DNA from: an uncultured Porphyromonadaceae bacterium
Lineage (GTDB): Bacteria; Bacteroidota; Bacteroidia; Bacteroidales; Muribaculaceae
Reading direction: 5' to 3'
DNA length: 38,327 nt
Assembly (NCBI GenBank): GCA_947176585.1
Contig: CAMWRI010000008.1
Location: 1-38,327, forward strand
A model generated the notes under the pieces. That model saw only the letters and a program-made list of their open reading frames with translations, was not told the DNA's origin and searched no databases. Positions 8,964 to 18,742 of this stretch are shown piece by piece. How positions within the stretch are numbered: the first letter of the stretch is position 1; the number at the start of each line of letters is the position of its first letter. The position numbers and the translations under genes are program-made.

Positions 8964-9703
8964 AACCGCTGTTCTCTATCATAACGGTGTGCCGAAACGC
9001 CGCCGACACCATCCTCCCCACCATCGAAAGCGTGGACGCACAGACGTGCCGGCTGTACGAACATCTCGTCGTGGACGGCGCCAGCACCGACGGCACCCTC
9101 GACCTGCTTGCCGCGCATCCCTCCGGGCTCCGCTCCGTCATGAGTGGCCGCGACAAAGGCATCTACGACGCCATGAACAAGGGCCTGGCCCACACCTCCG
9201 GCGAATACATCATGTTTCTCAACGCCGGCGACTCCCTGCACTCGCCCGACACACTGCAGCTCTATGCCGATGCCATTATGGCCAACGACTATCCCGGCGT
9301 GGTGTACGGCCACACCGATATCGTGGACAGCGACCGCCGTCGCCTGGGACCGCGCCACCTCGACGCACCCGATGAACTCACCCTCGATAGCTTCGCCCAG
9401 GGTATGCTCGTGTGCCACCAGGCCTTTGTGGCATACCGCCGCGTGGCTTCGGCCTTCGACACCCGCTGGAAATACTCGGCCGACTACGAATGGTGCATCC
9501 GCTGCCTCCAGCACTCGCGCCACAACGTGCACATCCCCGCCGTGACCGTGGATTATCTCGCCGAAGGCACCACCACGGCACACCGCCGCCGCAGCCTCTG
9601 GGAGCGCTTCCGCATCATGTGCTACTACTACGGCACGCTGCCCACGGTGCGCCGCCACTTCGGATTCATTTCGCGCGCCATGAAGCGCGGCAGCATAGGA
9701 TAA
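8960..9703 (+). CDS. Glycosyltransferase family 2
   Basis: MKPLFSIITVCRNAADTILPTIESVDAQTCRLYEHLVVDGASTDGT...; ATGA overlap with upstream stop. Confidence 0.92.
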   Translation: MKPLFSIITVCRNAADTILPTIESVDAQTCRLYEHLVVDGASTDGTLDLLAAHPSGLRSVMSGRDKGIYDAMNKGLAHTSGEYIMFLNAGDSLHSPDTLQLYADAIMANDYPGVVYGHTDIVDSDRRRLGPRHLDAPDELTLDSFAQGMLVCHQAFVAYRRVASAFDTRWKYSADYEWCIRCLQHSRHNVHIPAVTVDYLAEGTTTAHRRRSLWERFRIMCYYYGTLPTVRRHFGFISRAMKRGSIG

Positions 9704-9707
9704 CGCC

Positions 9708-10007
9708 ATGATAATCCACAACATCACCTACTGCGTGGACAAAGCGTTGGCTCCCGCGCTCCTGGAATGGCTTCGGGGCACCTATATCCCACGCGCCGAG
9801 GCCGAGGGGCTCGAGGTGCAGGCTCTCGCCCGCGTGATATCCAATGCCGACCCCGCCGCCGACAGCTACGCCCTGCAGCTGCTCGCGCAAGGGCCGCGCG
9901 ACGTGAAGCGCTGGGCCGACGGCACCGGGGCAGCACTCGACAGCGAAATGACTGCCCGGTGGGGCGAACGTTGCCTGAATTTCGCCACAAATCTCCAGGT
10001 GCTATGA
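9708..10007 (+). CDS. DUF4286 family protein
   Basis: 99 aa, MIIHNITYCVDKALAPALLEWLRGTYIP...; typical length and N-terminus of DUF4286 proteins of Bacteroidetes. Confidence 0.8.
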   Translation: MIIHNITYCVDKALAPALLEWLRGTYIPRAEAEGLEVQALARVISNADPAADSYALQLLAQGPRDVKRWADGTGAALDSEMTARWGERCLNFATNLQVL

Positions 10008-10588
10008 ACGTGCCCGCTCCCGACGATATGCGCCGCTGGCAGCGCGTGATAATCGGTATCGACCCCGGCACAAACGTGATGGGCTACGGCGTGCTGGGCC
10101 TCGCTTCCCGCACGCCCGAGGTAATCGACCTGGGCGCAATCAAGTTCAAGACCACCGAGAGCCACTATCTGCGGCTTCGGCGCATCCACGAGAGCGTGAC
10201 GGAGCTCGTGGCCCGGTTCCTGCCCGACGAAATGGCCATCGAGGCACCCTTCTTCGGCAAGAACGTGCAGTCGATGCTCAAGCTGGGGCGCGCCCAGGGC
10301 GTGGCAATGGTGGCCGCGCTCTCCCGCGACGTGCCTATCACGGAGTATGAGCCGCGCAAAATCAAGATGGCCATCACCGGCAACGGCGCCGCCAGCAAGG
10401 AGCAGGTGCAGGAGATGCTGCGCCGTATCCTCAAAATAGATCGCTCCGCACTGCCTGCCCAGCTCGATGCCTCCGACGCCCTGGCCGTGGCGCTCACCCA
10501 CTTCTACGAGAGCTCGCGGCCGCAGAAAACCGCCGGACCAAGCTCCTGGAAGGAATTCATCGCCCGCAACCCCGACAAAGTGCGATAG
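10004..10588 (+). CDS. ruvC: Crossover junction endodeoxyribonuclease RuvC
   Basis: VIIGIDPGTNVMGYGVL..., MAIEAPFFGKNVQSMLKLGRAQGVAM, DASDALAVALTHFY motifs. ATG at 10004 (ATGA overlap). Confidence 0.95.
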   Translation: MNVPAPDDMRRWQRVIIGIDPGTNVMGYGVLGLASRTPEVIDLGAIKFKTTESHYLRLRRIHESVTELVARFLPDEMAIEAPFFGKNVQSMLKLGRAQGVAMVAALSRDVPITEYEPRKIKMAITGNGAASKEQVQEMLRRILKIDRSALPAQLDASDALAVALTHFYESSRPQKTAGPSSWKEFIARNPDKVR

Positions 10589-10668
10589 CTTTTCACATAT
10601 TTTTGGCAAATTTATTCATACATGCCATAAATTATCAATGTTTCACGCGCCGATAAGGAAAAAAGTTG

Positions 10669-10676
10669 TAAATTTG
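10669..10676 (+). promoter_or_regulatory. Candidate -7 box TAAATTTG upstream of the nhaC-type gene
   Basis: TAAATTTG matches TAnnTTTG, 12 nt upstream of the ATG at 10689. Confidence 0.45.
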
Positions 10677-10688
10677 CAGTCGCAAAAA

Positions 10689-12167
10689 ATGAACAACGTA
10701 TTTTTCCCTCAATCGGGTGCCTTGCGCCGCCCCTCGCCGGTGCTCTCGCTGCTACCCATAATATTTCTTCTCGTAATGCTCGTGGGCATCATCGCAAGCG
10801 GCGGTGCCGAGCTTATCAACACCTACAGCCCCGCGATTCTCCTTAGCGCGGCCGCACTGAGCCTCCTGATCGGTCGCCTGAGCCGAAGCTACTCGGCGCG
10901 CTCGCTGCGCACCGGCTTTCAGCGCAGCGCCGTGCAGATTCTCCCCGCCGTGCCCATGCTGCTGTGCATAAGCATGGTGGCCACCACATGGATGCTCAGC
11001 GGAGTAGTGCCCACCCTCATCGTGTATGGCCTGAACATCATCAATCCCACCTACTTCCTTGTCATCACCTGCGTGGTGTGCGGGGCCGTGTCGGTGCTCA
11101 CCGGAAGCTCGTGGAGCACCATAGCAACCATAGGTGTGGCCTTCATGGGCATAGGCACCGTGCTGGGCTACTCGGTGGCCTGGATAGCCGGCGCAATCAT
11201 TTCCGGCGCTTATTTCGGCGACAAGATGTCGCCGCTGAGCGATACCACCGTAGTGGCATCCTCGGCATGCGGGGTCGACTTGTTCAAGCACATCCGCTAC
11301 ATGATGCTCACCTCCATGCCCGCCATGGCCGCGGCACTGGCTGTATATGCAGTGGTGGGCCTGTGGAGCGACCACGGCGACGCGGCGAGCGCAAGCGAAA
11401 TCACAGGCGCGCTTCATTCCACCTTCAATATCTCGGCATGGACCCTCGTGATTCCGGCCGTGACCGTAACGCTCCTCGCACTCCGCGTCCCCACCCTTTG
11501 GGTACTGGCAGCCGGCGCAGCCACCGGCACAGCGGGAATATTCCTGTTTCAGCCCCACCTGCTTCCCCTGCTCGAAGGCAATGCCGGCCACATAGCCGGA
11601 ATAGCCCGCACGCTGTGGCAGGAAACATCCCTCAGCACCGGCTCCGAGCTGCTCGACTCACTCGCCGGCACCTCCGGCATCACCGGTATGCTGCCCACAA
11701 TAGCCCTTGTGCTCAGCGCCATGATTTTCGGTGCCGTGATGATAGGCACCGGCATGATTGGATCAATCACCGAGGCATTCACCCGCAAGCTATCGCGCCG
11801 CGGTTCCATCGTGGGCACCACCGTGTGCAGCGGCCTGTTTCTCAACTCCTGCACCGCCGACCAATACCTGTCGCTCATAATAGGCGGCAACATGTATCGC
11901 AACGTCTACCGCCGCGCCGGCCTTGAGCCCCGCCTGCTCAGCCGCACTATGGAAGACAGCGTCAGCGTCACATCGGTGCTTATCCCCTGGAATTCCTGCG
12001 GCGTCACGCAGAGCGCCGTGCTGGGAGTAGCCACCATAGTCTACCTCCCCTGCTGCATCTTCAACATAATGTCGCCTCTGATGTCGATTGTCCTCGCCCT
12101 CACCGGCTTCCGCATCCACAGCTCCCGCCGCGCCTACTCTGTGCCCGCACAATCCACTACCTGCTGA
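10689..12167 (+). CDS. NhaC-family Na+/H+ antiporter
   Basis: Multi-TM protein; GSSWSTIATIGVAFMGIG..., GAYFGDKMSPLSDTTVVASSACGVDLFKHIRYM, NSCTADQYLSLIIGGNMYR motifs. Start chosen at MNNVFFPQSG because the -7 box lies between this and upstream candidate starts. Confidence 0.9.
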   Translation: MNNVFFPQSGALRRPSPVLSLLPIIFLLVMLVGIIASGGAELINTYSPAILLSAAALSLLIGRLSRSYSARSLRTGFQRSAVQILPAVPMLLCISMVATTWMLSGVVPTLIVYGLNIINPTYFLVITCVVCGAVSVLTGSSWSTIATIGVAFMGIGTVLGYSVAWIAGAIISGAYFGDKMSPLSDTTVVASSACGVDLFKHIRYMMLTSMPAMAAALAVYAVVGLWSDHGDAASASEITGALHSTFNISAWTLVIPAVTVTLLALRVPTLWVLAAGAATGTAGIFLFQPHLLPLLEGNAGHIAGIARTLWQETSLSTGSELLDSLAGTSGITGMLPTIALVLSAMIFGAVMIGTGMIGSITEAFTRKLSRRGSIVGTTVCSGLFLNSCTADQYLSLIIGGNMYRNVYRRAGLEPRLLSRTMEDSVSVTSVLIPWNSCGVTQSAVLGVATIVYLPCCIFNIMSPLMSIVLALTGFRIHSSRRAYSVPAQSTTC

Positions 12168-12171
12168 AGAA

Positions 12172-12951
12172 ATGACAATCAACCTGTTATGGACTGGAGG
12201 ACTCGATTCCACATTCCGTCTCGTGGAACTTGCACATGAAGATGTGGAAATACGGCCATTCTACATTGTCGACACCACGCGTGGATCTATCAGACAAGAA
12301 ATGAATGCCATGGCAAAAATTTTATATCTGTTGCGCCAAAAAACCTTTGTAAAAGCAGTTGTTCGGGACATAGAATTCATTCACGACACTGATATCCGAC
12401 CGGACAAACAAATCACCGATGCGCACAGCTTTTTTGTAGCGTACAATAATTTGGGATCACAATACGATTACCTTGCAAGATTCGCCCGTCAAAATAATCT
12501 CAAGCTCGAAATAGGTCTTGAAGGCAATCAACTTTCAAAGGTAACATCCGTATTGAATAACTTTGGCTCTCTTTCTGTCGCCTCCTATACCCATCCAGCT
12601 TCTTCGCCGGACCATCCACTGACTTATTTTTATGTGGACGCTTTGAAAAGCCACAATAATACCGCTGTTCTGTTCAGAGATTTAATATTTCCCGCACACC
12701 TCTTCTCGTTGCAAAAAGTGGATGAGGCAAAGATTCTGAAAGACTGGGGATGCATGGATATAATGAAAGCCACATGGTTTTGCCACCGTCCGATATTAGG
12801 CTATCCATGCGGTCATTGCAATCCATGCAAAGATGCATTAAACGAAGGCATGTCATGGCGCGTTCCTATGACAGGCCGCCTCCTTTACTCCGCAAAGCGG
12901 CTCTTATCAAGAATTTACGGCAGAATTAGGAATATCCGAGCGGGTAAATAG
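12172..12951 (+). CDS. PP-loop ATPase, QueC-like (7-cyano-7-deazaguanine synthase superfamily / adenine nucleotide alpha hydrolase)
   Basis: N-term NLLWTGGLDSTFRL PP-loop; C-term CHRPILGYPCGHCNPCKDAL resembles the QueC zinc-binding cysteine cluster. Noticeably lower GC than neighbours. Confidence 0.7.
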   Translation: MTINLLWTGGLDSTFRLVELAHEDVEIRPFYIVDTTRGSIRQEMNAMAKILYLLRQKTFVKAVVRDIEFIHDTDIRPDKQITDAHSFFVAYNNLGSQYDYLARFARQNNLKLEIGLEGNQLSKVTSVLNNFGSLSVASYTHPASSPDHPLTYFYVDALKSHNNTAVLFRDLIFPAHLFSLQKVDEAKILKDWGCMDIMKATWFCHRPILGYPCGHCNPCKDALNEGMSWRVPMTGRLLYSAKRLLSRIYGRIRNIRAGK

Positions 12952-12956
12952 TGCGT

Positions 12957-14813
12957 TCAATCCTCCACCGGAGTGCCTTTCATTTCATCCGCGGGGATGG
13001 TGGAGGCGTTGCCGTCGCGGGTGGCCACATAGTGGGGCGACATGATTTCCACACCGGCTTCGTTGAACACGTCCTGGATGTTGCGGTGCAGTTCCGACAT
13101 TATCAGGGCCATCCTGTCGGCATCCTTTATATAGGCGTTGATCTGATAGCAGGGATAATAGTCCTGCAGATCAGTTTCGAGCACGAAGGGTTTGGGATCC
13201 TCAAGCACGCCGGGGGTCATGCGGGCGGCATTGATCAGCAACTGGTGCACGAGGCGCCACGGAGCGTCATAGCCGATGGTCACGGTGGTGTGGATAATGA
13301 GGCCGAAGCGGCGCGCCGAGGCGCTGTAGTTCACCGTGTGGGACGACATTATGAAAGAGTTCGGTATCGTCACCACTTCATTCTTGGGTGTGCGCAGGCG
13401 CGTCACGAAGGGTGTTTTCTCAATCACATTGCCGGTGGTGTCGTCGAGCTTGATACGGTCGCCCAGCTTGAACGGTCGCATGTAGGTGATCACAAGTCCG
13501 GCTATGATATTGCCTATCACCGTGCTTGATCCCAGCGATACGATGAGACCCACGAACACCGATATACCCTGAAACACGCCCGAGTCAGCACCCGGCAGAT
13601 ATGGATAGACCATGGCTATCATGAACGCATAGAGCAGAAAGCGCACGATATTGAACGTGGGGCGAGCCCAGTCGGGATAGAAGCCGTTGATTTTCAGCTT
13701 CTCGCTCTCAATCTCCCCTGCGATGTAGCGCAGGCCCTTTATCAGATATCTGATGCACAGCCATATCACCACGATAATAAACAGATTGGGAATATAATCC
13801 ACGATCGACACGAGCACCATACGCACGGGCTCGAGAATATAGTGCAATATGGTCAATGCCAGTTTTTCCGTTTGCGGGAATATTGCGAAGAGAATGGGCA
13901 CGCTGAACATCAGCTGCGTGAGCAGCACGAGATAGCGCAGGATGTTGCAGAAGAATATGAGAATCCGCCCCAGACGGCGCTTGTCGAGCAATTCGTAGTC
14001 GCGTATAATCACCGGCTTGAGCTTCTGCTGCTTGAAGCGAATGAGATAGCGGCGCAGCTTGCGGAACAGATAATTGGTGAGCCGGAACAGCAGATACTGC
14101 ACCACCACCACGAGAACAAACAGAGCGGCACGCGACAGAATTTCCAGGAAGGTGCGTCCGCGGTGCATACTCTGCAGCTTCGCAGCGAGCACGGGCACGT
14201 ACCCTGCGGCGAGTTCCGTGCGTGTGGTGCCTTCCCACATCGCATCGAGATCCGATACGGTGTGGAGCACTTTGTGGCCGCACATTATATCGGTGTAGCC
14301 TTCGTTTTCGAGCGTGCGCAAAGTGTCGCCGCGCATGTTTTTGTCGCGGCTGCACCGGAGCATGGCATCAGCCAGCATTGCGGCGCGTTCCGAGGCGGTG
14401 TAGCCTCCGCGGTTGGCATACAGCACCATGAGGGTGTCGCCCTCCACCACCACGGGTACGCCGGGAGTGATAGCCCGGAGGGAGTCTATGCGATGCCGCT
14501 GATCGGCCAGCTTCAGGGAATCGGCGGTGCGGTGCTCATTGCGCACATTATCGATCTGCGCGAGCAGCATGAGCTCGTTGTTGGTCATCTCGCGCAGTCT
14601 CTGCTCGAGCTCGGCCATGCGCGCGGAGTCGCGCGAGAGACGCTCCCGCATGGCTGCAGGAGAATCCTCCGCGGCCTGCATGCTGTCTCGGTCGTTCTCG
14701 GTGAGTACGGTGCGTATGAGATTTTCGGCACGCTGTATGAGCTGCGCGCGGGCCGAGCCGGAGCCACCCAGCAGGAGCAGCAGGGCGATGAAGTATGCTG
14801 ATATGTTTTTCAT
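12957..14813 (-). CDS. MscS-family mechanosensitive ion channel with N-terminal extension
   Basis: C-terminal ...VGLIVSLGSSTVIGNIIAGLVITYMRPFKLGDRIKLDDTTGNVIEKTPFVTRLRTPKNEVVTIPNSFIMSS... MscS core; signal peptide and coiled-coil-like N-terminal region. Confidence 0.93.
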   Translation of the reverse strand: MKNISAYFIALLLLLGGSGSARAQLIQRAENLIRTVLTENDRDSMQAAEDSPAAMRERLSRDSARMAELEQRLREMTNNELMLLAQIDNVRNEHRTADSLKLADQRHRIDSLRAITPGVPVVVEGDTLMVLYANRGGYTASERAAMLADAMLRCSRDKNMRGDTLRTLENEGYTDIMCGHKVLHTVSDLDAMWEGTTRTELAAGYVPVLAAKLQSMHRGRTFLEILSRAALFVLVVVVQYLLFRLTNYLFRKLRRYLIRFKQQKLKPVIIRDYELLDKRRLGRILIFFCNILRYLVLLTQLMFSVPILFAIFPQTEKLALTILHYILEPVRMVLVSIVDYIPNLFIIVVIWLCIRYLIKGLRYIAGEIESEKLKINGFYPDWARPTFNIVRFLLYAFMIAMVYPYLPGADSGVFQGISVFVGLIVSLGSSTVIGNIIAGLVITYMRPFKLGDRIKLDDTTGNVIEKTPFVTRLRTPKNEVVTIPNSFIMSSHTVNYSASARRFGLIIHTTVTIGYDAPWRLVHQLLINAARMTPGVLEDPKPFVLETDLQDYYPCYQINAYIKDADRMALIMSELHRNIQDVFNEAGVEIMSPHYVATRDGNASTIPADEMKGTPVED

Positions 14814-14830
14814 GATGCAGTCTTATTCCG

Positions 14831-14838
14831 CAAAGATA
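14831..14838 (-). promoter_or_regulatory. Candidate -7 box TATCTTTG for the mscS-type gene
   Basis: CAAAGATA on + strand = TATCTTTG on - strand, 17 nt upstream of the start. Confidence 0.5.
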
Positions 14839-14916
14839 GCAGAAAACTTCCTATTGCACGGCATTTTATAGATTTTTTTATAGAACCAATTATATCGCAG
14901 CCTTGTTTGAATATGC

Positions 14917-15696
14917 ATGAACGGAGTATTTGCAGGGCTTTTACTGCCCTTTCTCGGCACCACGCTCGGAGCGGCCTGCGTTTTCCTGATGAAGGAAGCG
15001 ATGCCCGGGCGCATGCAAAAAACGCTCACGGGTTTTGCCGCCGGAGTGATGGTGGCCGCCTCGGTGTGGTCCCTGTTGATCCCGTCGATCGAAATGACGG
15101 GCAAGGAGGGCATCATGAGCATCATTCCCGCATTGGTGGGATTCCCCGCGGGCATATTGTTTCTGCTGATTCTCGACGAGATTATCCCGCACCAGCATAT
15201 CGACAGCAATCAGAGCGAGGGCCCGAGAGCGCGCATATCACGAACGGCCAAACTGGTATTTGCCGTAACGCTTCACAATATTCCGGAAGGCATGGCGGTG
15301 GGCGTGGCGCTCGCAGCGGCGATCGAACACAGCTCTTATCTGTCCATGGCCGGTGCCCTGGCCCTGTCGCTGGGCATCGCGATACAGAACTTCCCGGAAG
15401 GAGCCATCGTGTCGATGCCTCTGAGAAGTGCCGGAAACAGCAAGAAAAAATCCTTCCTCATGGGCACTCTGAGCGGTGCCGTGGAGCCCGTGGCCGCCGT
15501 TATCACCATTCTTCTGGCCTCCATCGTGCTTCCGATTCTGCCATACCTGCTGTCGTTTGCTGCGGGAGCGATGATGTATGTGGTGGTGGAGGAGCTTATT
15601 CCCGAGACTCAGGAAGGACGACACTCCAACATGGGCACAATCGGATTCGCCCTCGGTTTCATGCTCATGATGGTGCTCGACGTACTCCTCGGATAA
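14917..15696 (+). CDS. ZIP family metal transporter
   Basis: Multi-TM; VTLHNIPEGMAVGVAL and IAIQNFPEGAIVSMPL signature repeats. Confidence 0.93.
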   Translation: MNGVFAGLLLPFLGTTLGAACVFLMKEAMPGRMQKTLTGFAAGVMVAASVWSLLIPSIEMTGKEGIMSIIPALVGFPAGILFLLILDEIIPHQHIDSNQSEGPRARISRTAKLVFAVTLHNIPEGMAVGVALAAAIEHSSYLSMAGALALSLGIAIQNFPEGAIVSMPLRSAGNSKKKSFLMGTLSGAVEPVAAVITILLASIVLPILPYLLSFAAGAMMYVVVEELIPETQEGRHSNMGTIGFALGFMLMMVLDVLLG

Positions 15697-15704
15697 AACA
15701 ACAT

Positions 15705-15744
15705 ACAGCAAGAGGCTGCGCCCGCGGGCGCAGCCTCTTGCTGT
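15705..15744. terminator. Bidirectional hairpin terminator (perfect 40-bp palindrome)
   Basis: acagcaagaggctgcgcccg|cgggcgcagcctcttgctgt, 20 bp + 20 bp self-complementary, between two convergent stops (15696 and 15760). Confidence 0.85.
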
Positions 15745-15759
15745 GTGTGGCCTGAAAGC

Positions 15760-18729
15760 TCAGATGATGGCCTTGTAGACCTGACGGAAGAGCTCCGGAC
15801 GGATGTTGAGCTTGTTGAAGGCAGAGTTGTCGCGGGTGGGATTCACGCGATTGGTGAGGAAGATGAAAATCAGATCCTGCTCGGGATCCACCCAGAACAC
15901 CGTGCCCGTGAAGCCCAGATGTCCGTAGACGGCGGGGCCCGCTTCGTCGCATGTGGGCGAATTTTCGGGATTCTCCACGTCGGGCTTGTCAAAACCCAGA
16001 CCGCGGCGGCAGGTGGGACTCTTGCTCTTGGTGAAGAGATCTACGGTGGCTTGCGAAAGTATTCGCTTGTCGCCGTAAGTGCCGCCATTGAGCCACATCT
16101 GGCACACTTTGGCAAGATCATCGGCGCAGGCGAATACACCGGCGTTGCCGCTCACTCCGCCCAGCATTGCAGCCGTCTCGTCGTGCACGTAGCCGTGCAC
16201 CGTCTGGCGGCGCAGGAAGGTGTCGTTTTCGGTGGGCGCAATCTTTTCGAGGGGATGCTTGGAGAGGGGGCGGTAGCATGCGGTGTAGGCACCCAGAGGA
16301 GCCCACACGCTGTCGGTCATGAACTGCTGATGGGGCTGCCCCGTGAGGCGCTGCTCCATATCCATGAGCAGGCAGAAGTTGAGGCAGCTGTAGGTATAGT
16401 TCTTATTGGCACGCAGCGGCGAGTGGTAGATGCGGTTCATCAGGGTGTCGATAGTGGCCTGCCCCACATACAAACCTTTTGCTGCCTCGATATCGAAGCC
16501 TGGCTCCGAGGCCTTGCGGGTGATGTCGGAGCGCAGGCGAGCTGCGTCGTTGCCATAGGCGCGGTTCTGAATCTTTATGCTATGGGCGGCGTCCTTCTTG
16601 CCTGAGATCAGACTGCCGGTGTAGCTCTCGGGATCGAACATCGCATCATGCACGGCCAGCGATGGACGGAGACCCGACTCGTGGTAGAGGAGCTGCTTGA
16701 CTGTCACATCGGCCTTGTCGGACTCGCGCAGGCCGGGAATGTGCTTAGAGGCGAGATCATCAAGGTTGAAGAGACCCATGTCGTAGGCCTTCATCACGCC
16801 GGGGAGCGTGCCCAGGGCTTTCGACACGGAAGCGAGATCGTAGACGGTGGAGTGCGTCACCTCGGGACCGCCCTTGGTGGTGTGGCCGTAGCTGCGGCTG
16901 TGCACGATATCGCCCCCGCGGGCCACGAGCACCTGGCAACCGGGAAAAGCGCCTGTGCGCAGTCCCACGCCCACAATACTGTCGATGCTGTCGGAAAGCG
17001 AGGCGCGCAGGCCCTTGGCCTCTGGCACCGTATAGCCCAGGCGGGTCTTTCGCAGGTCGATGCCGGCGCCCTTGGGGAAAAGGCCTTTCACGGCCACCGG
17101 CAGGCGCCCGTCCACGTTGATTCCGCCGAACACGGCCTGGGCGGCATATTCGCGAGTGAGAGGGGTGTCGTCGTAGGCCAGCACCACGGCTGCGGCGCCC
17201 TTGATGGCGGCATCGTAGCGCGCCATACGGTAAGGATTCACGAAGAACACTTCCACGAGGCCCTGCGTGCCGCGCAGCATTGCGGCGGCCTCGCGTGCCC
17301 ATGGTTTGTCGGTGAAGATGGCCGCAATCACCACGTCGTGCTTGCGTATGGAGGCCACGAGGGATGCCGTGAGGCGCGAGGTCTCCTTGACGGTGAAATT
17401 CTCCACTGCCGCATAGCGCGAGCACATGTCGGCAAATTCATTATCTGCGGGAGCACCAATGTTGACCACGGCGATGCTCCTCTTGTCGAGATCGCCCAGG
17501 GGCAGGATGCCGCCGTCGTTGCGGAGCACAGTCATCGTGGCTGCCGATAGCAGGCGGTTCACACGGTCGGCACGATCGCTGTTGATCTGAGCCGAGAGGC
17601 GATTGATATCGGCATCCACGGGTTTGAGGTCGTTGAGTCCCAGCAGGTATTTGTAGCGCAACACGCGCTTGCAGCGCTGCTCTATATCGGCGGCGGGGAT
17701 GCGTCCGGCCACCACTGCGGCCTCCACGGCCTCTATGTCGCTGATAGTGCGGAAACCCGAGAGAAGCACATCGGCCCCGGCTTCGAGAGCGAGGATGCAG
17801 TTGTTCTTGCCCGTGACCTGCGCGCCCTTCATGTCGAGGGCATCGGTGTAGATCAGGCCGTCGAATCCCAGACCGTCGCGCAGCAGGCCTGTGGTGAGCT
17901 TGCGCGAAAGCGACGCAGGTGTGCCCGAGGGATCAACAGATGGCACGGAGATATGCCCCACCATCACGCCGGAGCATCCGGCATCCACATAGCTGCGGAA
18001 CGGCACGAGGTCCACGCTGTCGAGCAGGGCCCGGGTGTGATTCACCTGAGTGTAGGCCTTATGGGAATCGGTGGCTGTGTCGCCATGTCCGGGAAAGTGC
18101 TTGGCCACTGCCTGCACGCCTCCGTCCTCGAGGCCCTGGGAATATGCCAGACCCAGGGCTGCCACACGCTCCGGGTCCTCGCCGAACGAGCGATGACCGA
18201 TCACGGGATTGGAAGGATTGGAATTCACATCCATCACCGGGGCAAAATTCACATGTATGCCCAGCAGACGGCACTCACGCGCCATCTCGCGGCCATATTG
18301 ATATAGCAGGCGTTCGTCGCGCACGGCACCGAGGCCCATATTGCGGGGGAAGCGCGGCGTATCGTCCACGCGCATCGATAGGCCCCACTCGCCGTCGAAA
18401 GTCATGAGCACGGGCACCTTGGCGAGGCTCTGCACATAATTGGTGAGCGACGCGTACTGCTCGAGATTACCCTCGCTGAAGAGCAGACCGCCCACACCTG
18501 CCTCGGCATAGCGCTTGGCGGCCTGACGGGCATCGGCGCGCCGCGGGTCGATTTTGGGACAGAAGAGCTGGGCCACCCGCTGGCGGAGCGTGAGAGTGCT
18601 GTACACCGAGTCCACCCACTTCTCGCAAGCTCGGGTATCGGCGCGGGCCACAAGATTCGGGCGCACGGCCACGGCGGCCAGCGCAGCCACCGTGAGTGCG
18701 GCCACAGGGAGAATGAATTTGAGTTTCAT
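15760..18729 (-). CDS. Glycoside hydrolase family 3 (NagZ-like) fused to serine beta-lactamase-like hydrolase
   Basis: Signal peptide; GH3 N-term domain with VAKHFPGHGDTATDSHKA (NagZ-type motif); C-term serine hydrolase with DLASVSKALGTLPGVM (SxxK) and YSCLNFCLL (YxN). Confidence 0.92.
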   Translation of the reverse strand: MKLKFILPVAALTVAALAAVAVRPNLVARADTRACEKWVDSVYSTLTLRQRVAQLFCPKIDPRRADARQAAKRYAEAGVGGLLFSEGNLEQYASLTNYVQSLAKVPVLMTFDGEWGLSMRVDDTPRFPRNMGLGAVRDERLLYQYGREMARECRLLGIHVNFAPVMDVNSNPSNPVIGHRSFGEDPERVAALGLAYSQGLEDGGVQAVAKHFPGHGDTATDSHKAYTQVNHTRALLDSVDLVPFRSYVDAGCSGVMVGHISVPSVDPSGTPASLSRKLTTGLLRDGLGFDGLIYTDALDMKGAQVTGKNNCILALEAGADVLLSGFRTISDIEAVEAAVVAGRIPAADIEQRCKRVLRYKYLLGLNDLKPVDADINRLSAQINSDRADRVNRLLSAATMTVLRNDGGILPLGDLDKRSIAVVNIGAPADNEFADMCSRYAAVENFTVKETSRLTASLVASIRKHDVVIAAIFTDKPWAREAAAMLRGTQGLVEVFFVNPYRMARYDAAIKGAAAVVLAYDDTPLTREYAAQAVFGGINVDGRLPVAVKGLFPKGAGIDLRKTRLGYTVPEAKGLRASLSDSIDSIVGVGLRTGAFPGCQVLVARGGDIVHSRSYGHTTKGGPEVTHSTVYDLASVSKALGTLPGVMKAYDMGLFNLDDLASKHIPGLRESDKADVTVKQLLYHESGLRPSLAVHDAMFDPESYTGSLISGKKDAAHSIKIQNRAYGNDAARLRSDITRKASEPGFDIEAAKGLYVGQATIDTLMNRIYHSPLRANKNYTYSCLNFCLLMDMEQRLTGQPHQQFMTDSVWAPLGAYTACYRPLSKHPLEKIAPTENDTFLRRQTVHGYVHDETAAMLGGVSGNAGVFACADDLAKVCQMWLNGGTYGDKRILSQATVDLFTKSKSPTCRRGLGFDKPDVENPENSPTCDEAGPAVYGHLGFTGTVFWVDPEQDLIFIFLTNRVNPTRDNSAFNKLNIRPELFRQVYKAII

Positions 18730-18742
18730 TATGCTATAATTG

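Noticed and set aside
10752-11591. 279-aa minus-strand ORF
   Set aside because: Shadow of the NhaC-type antiporter.
13842-14801. 319-aa plus-strand ORF
   Set aside because: Antisense to the mscS-type gene; no domain signature.
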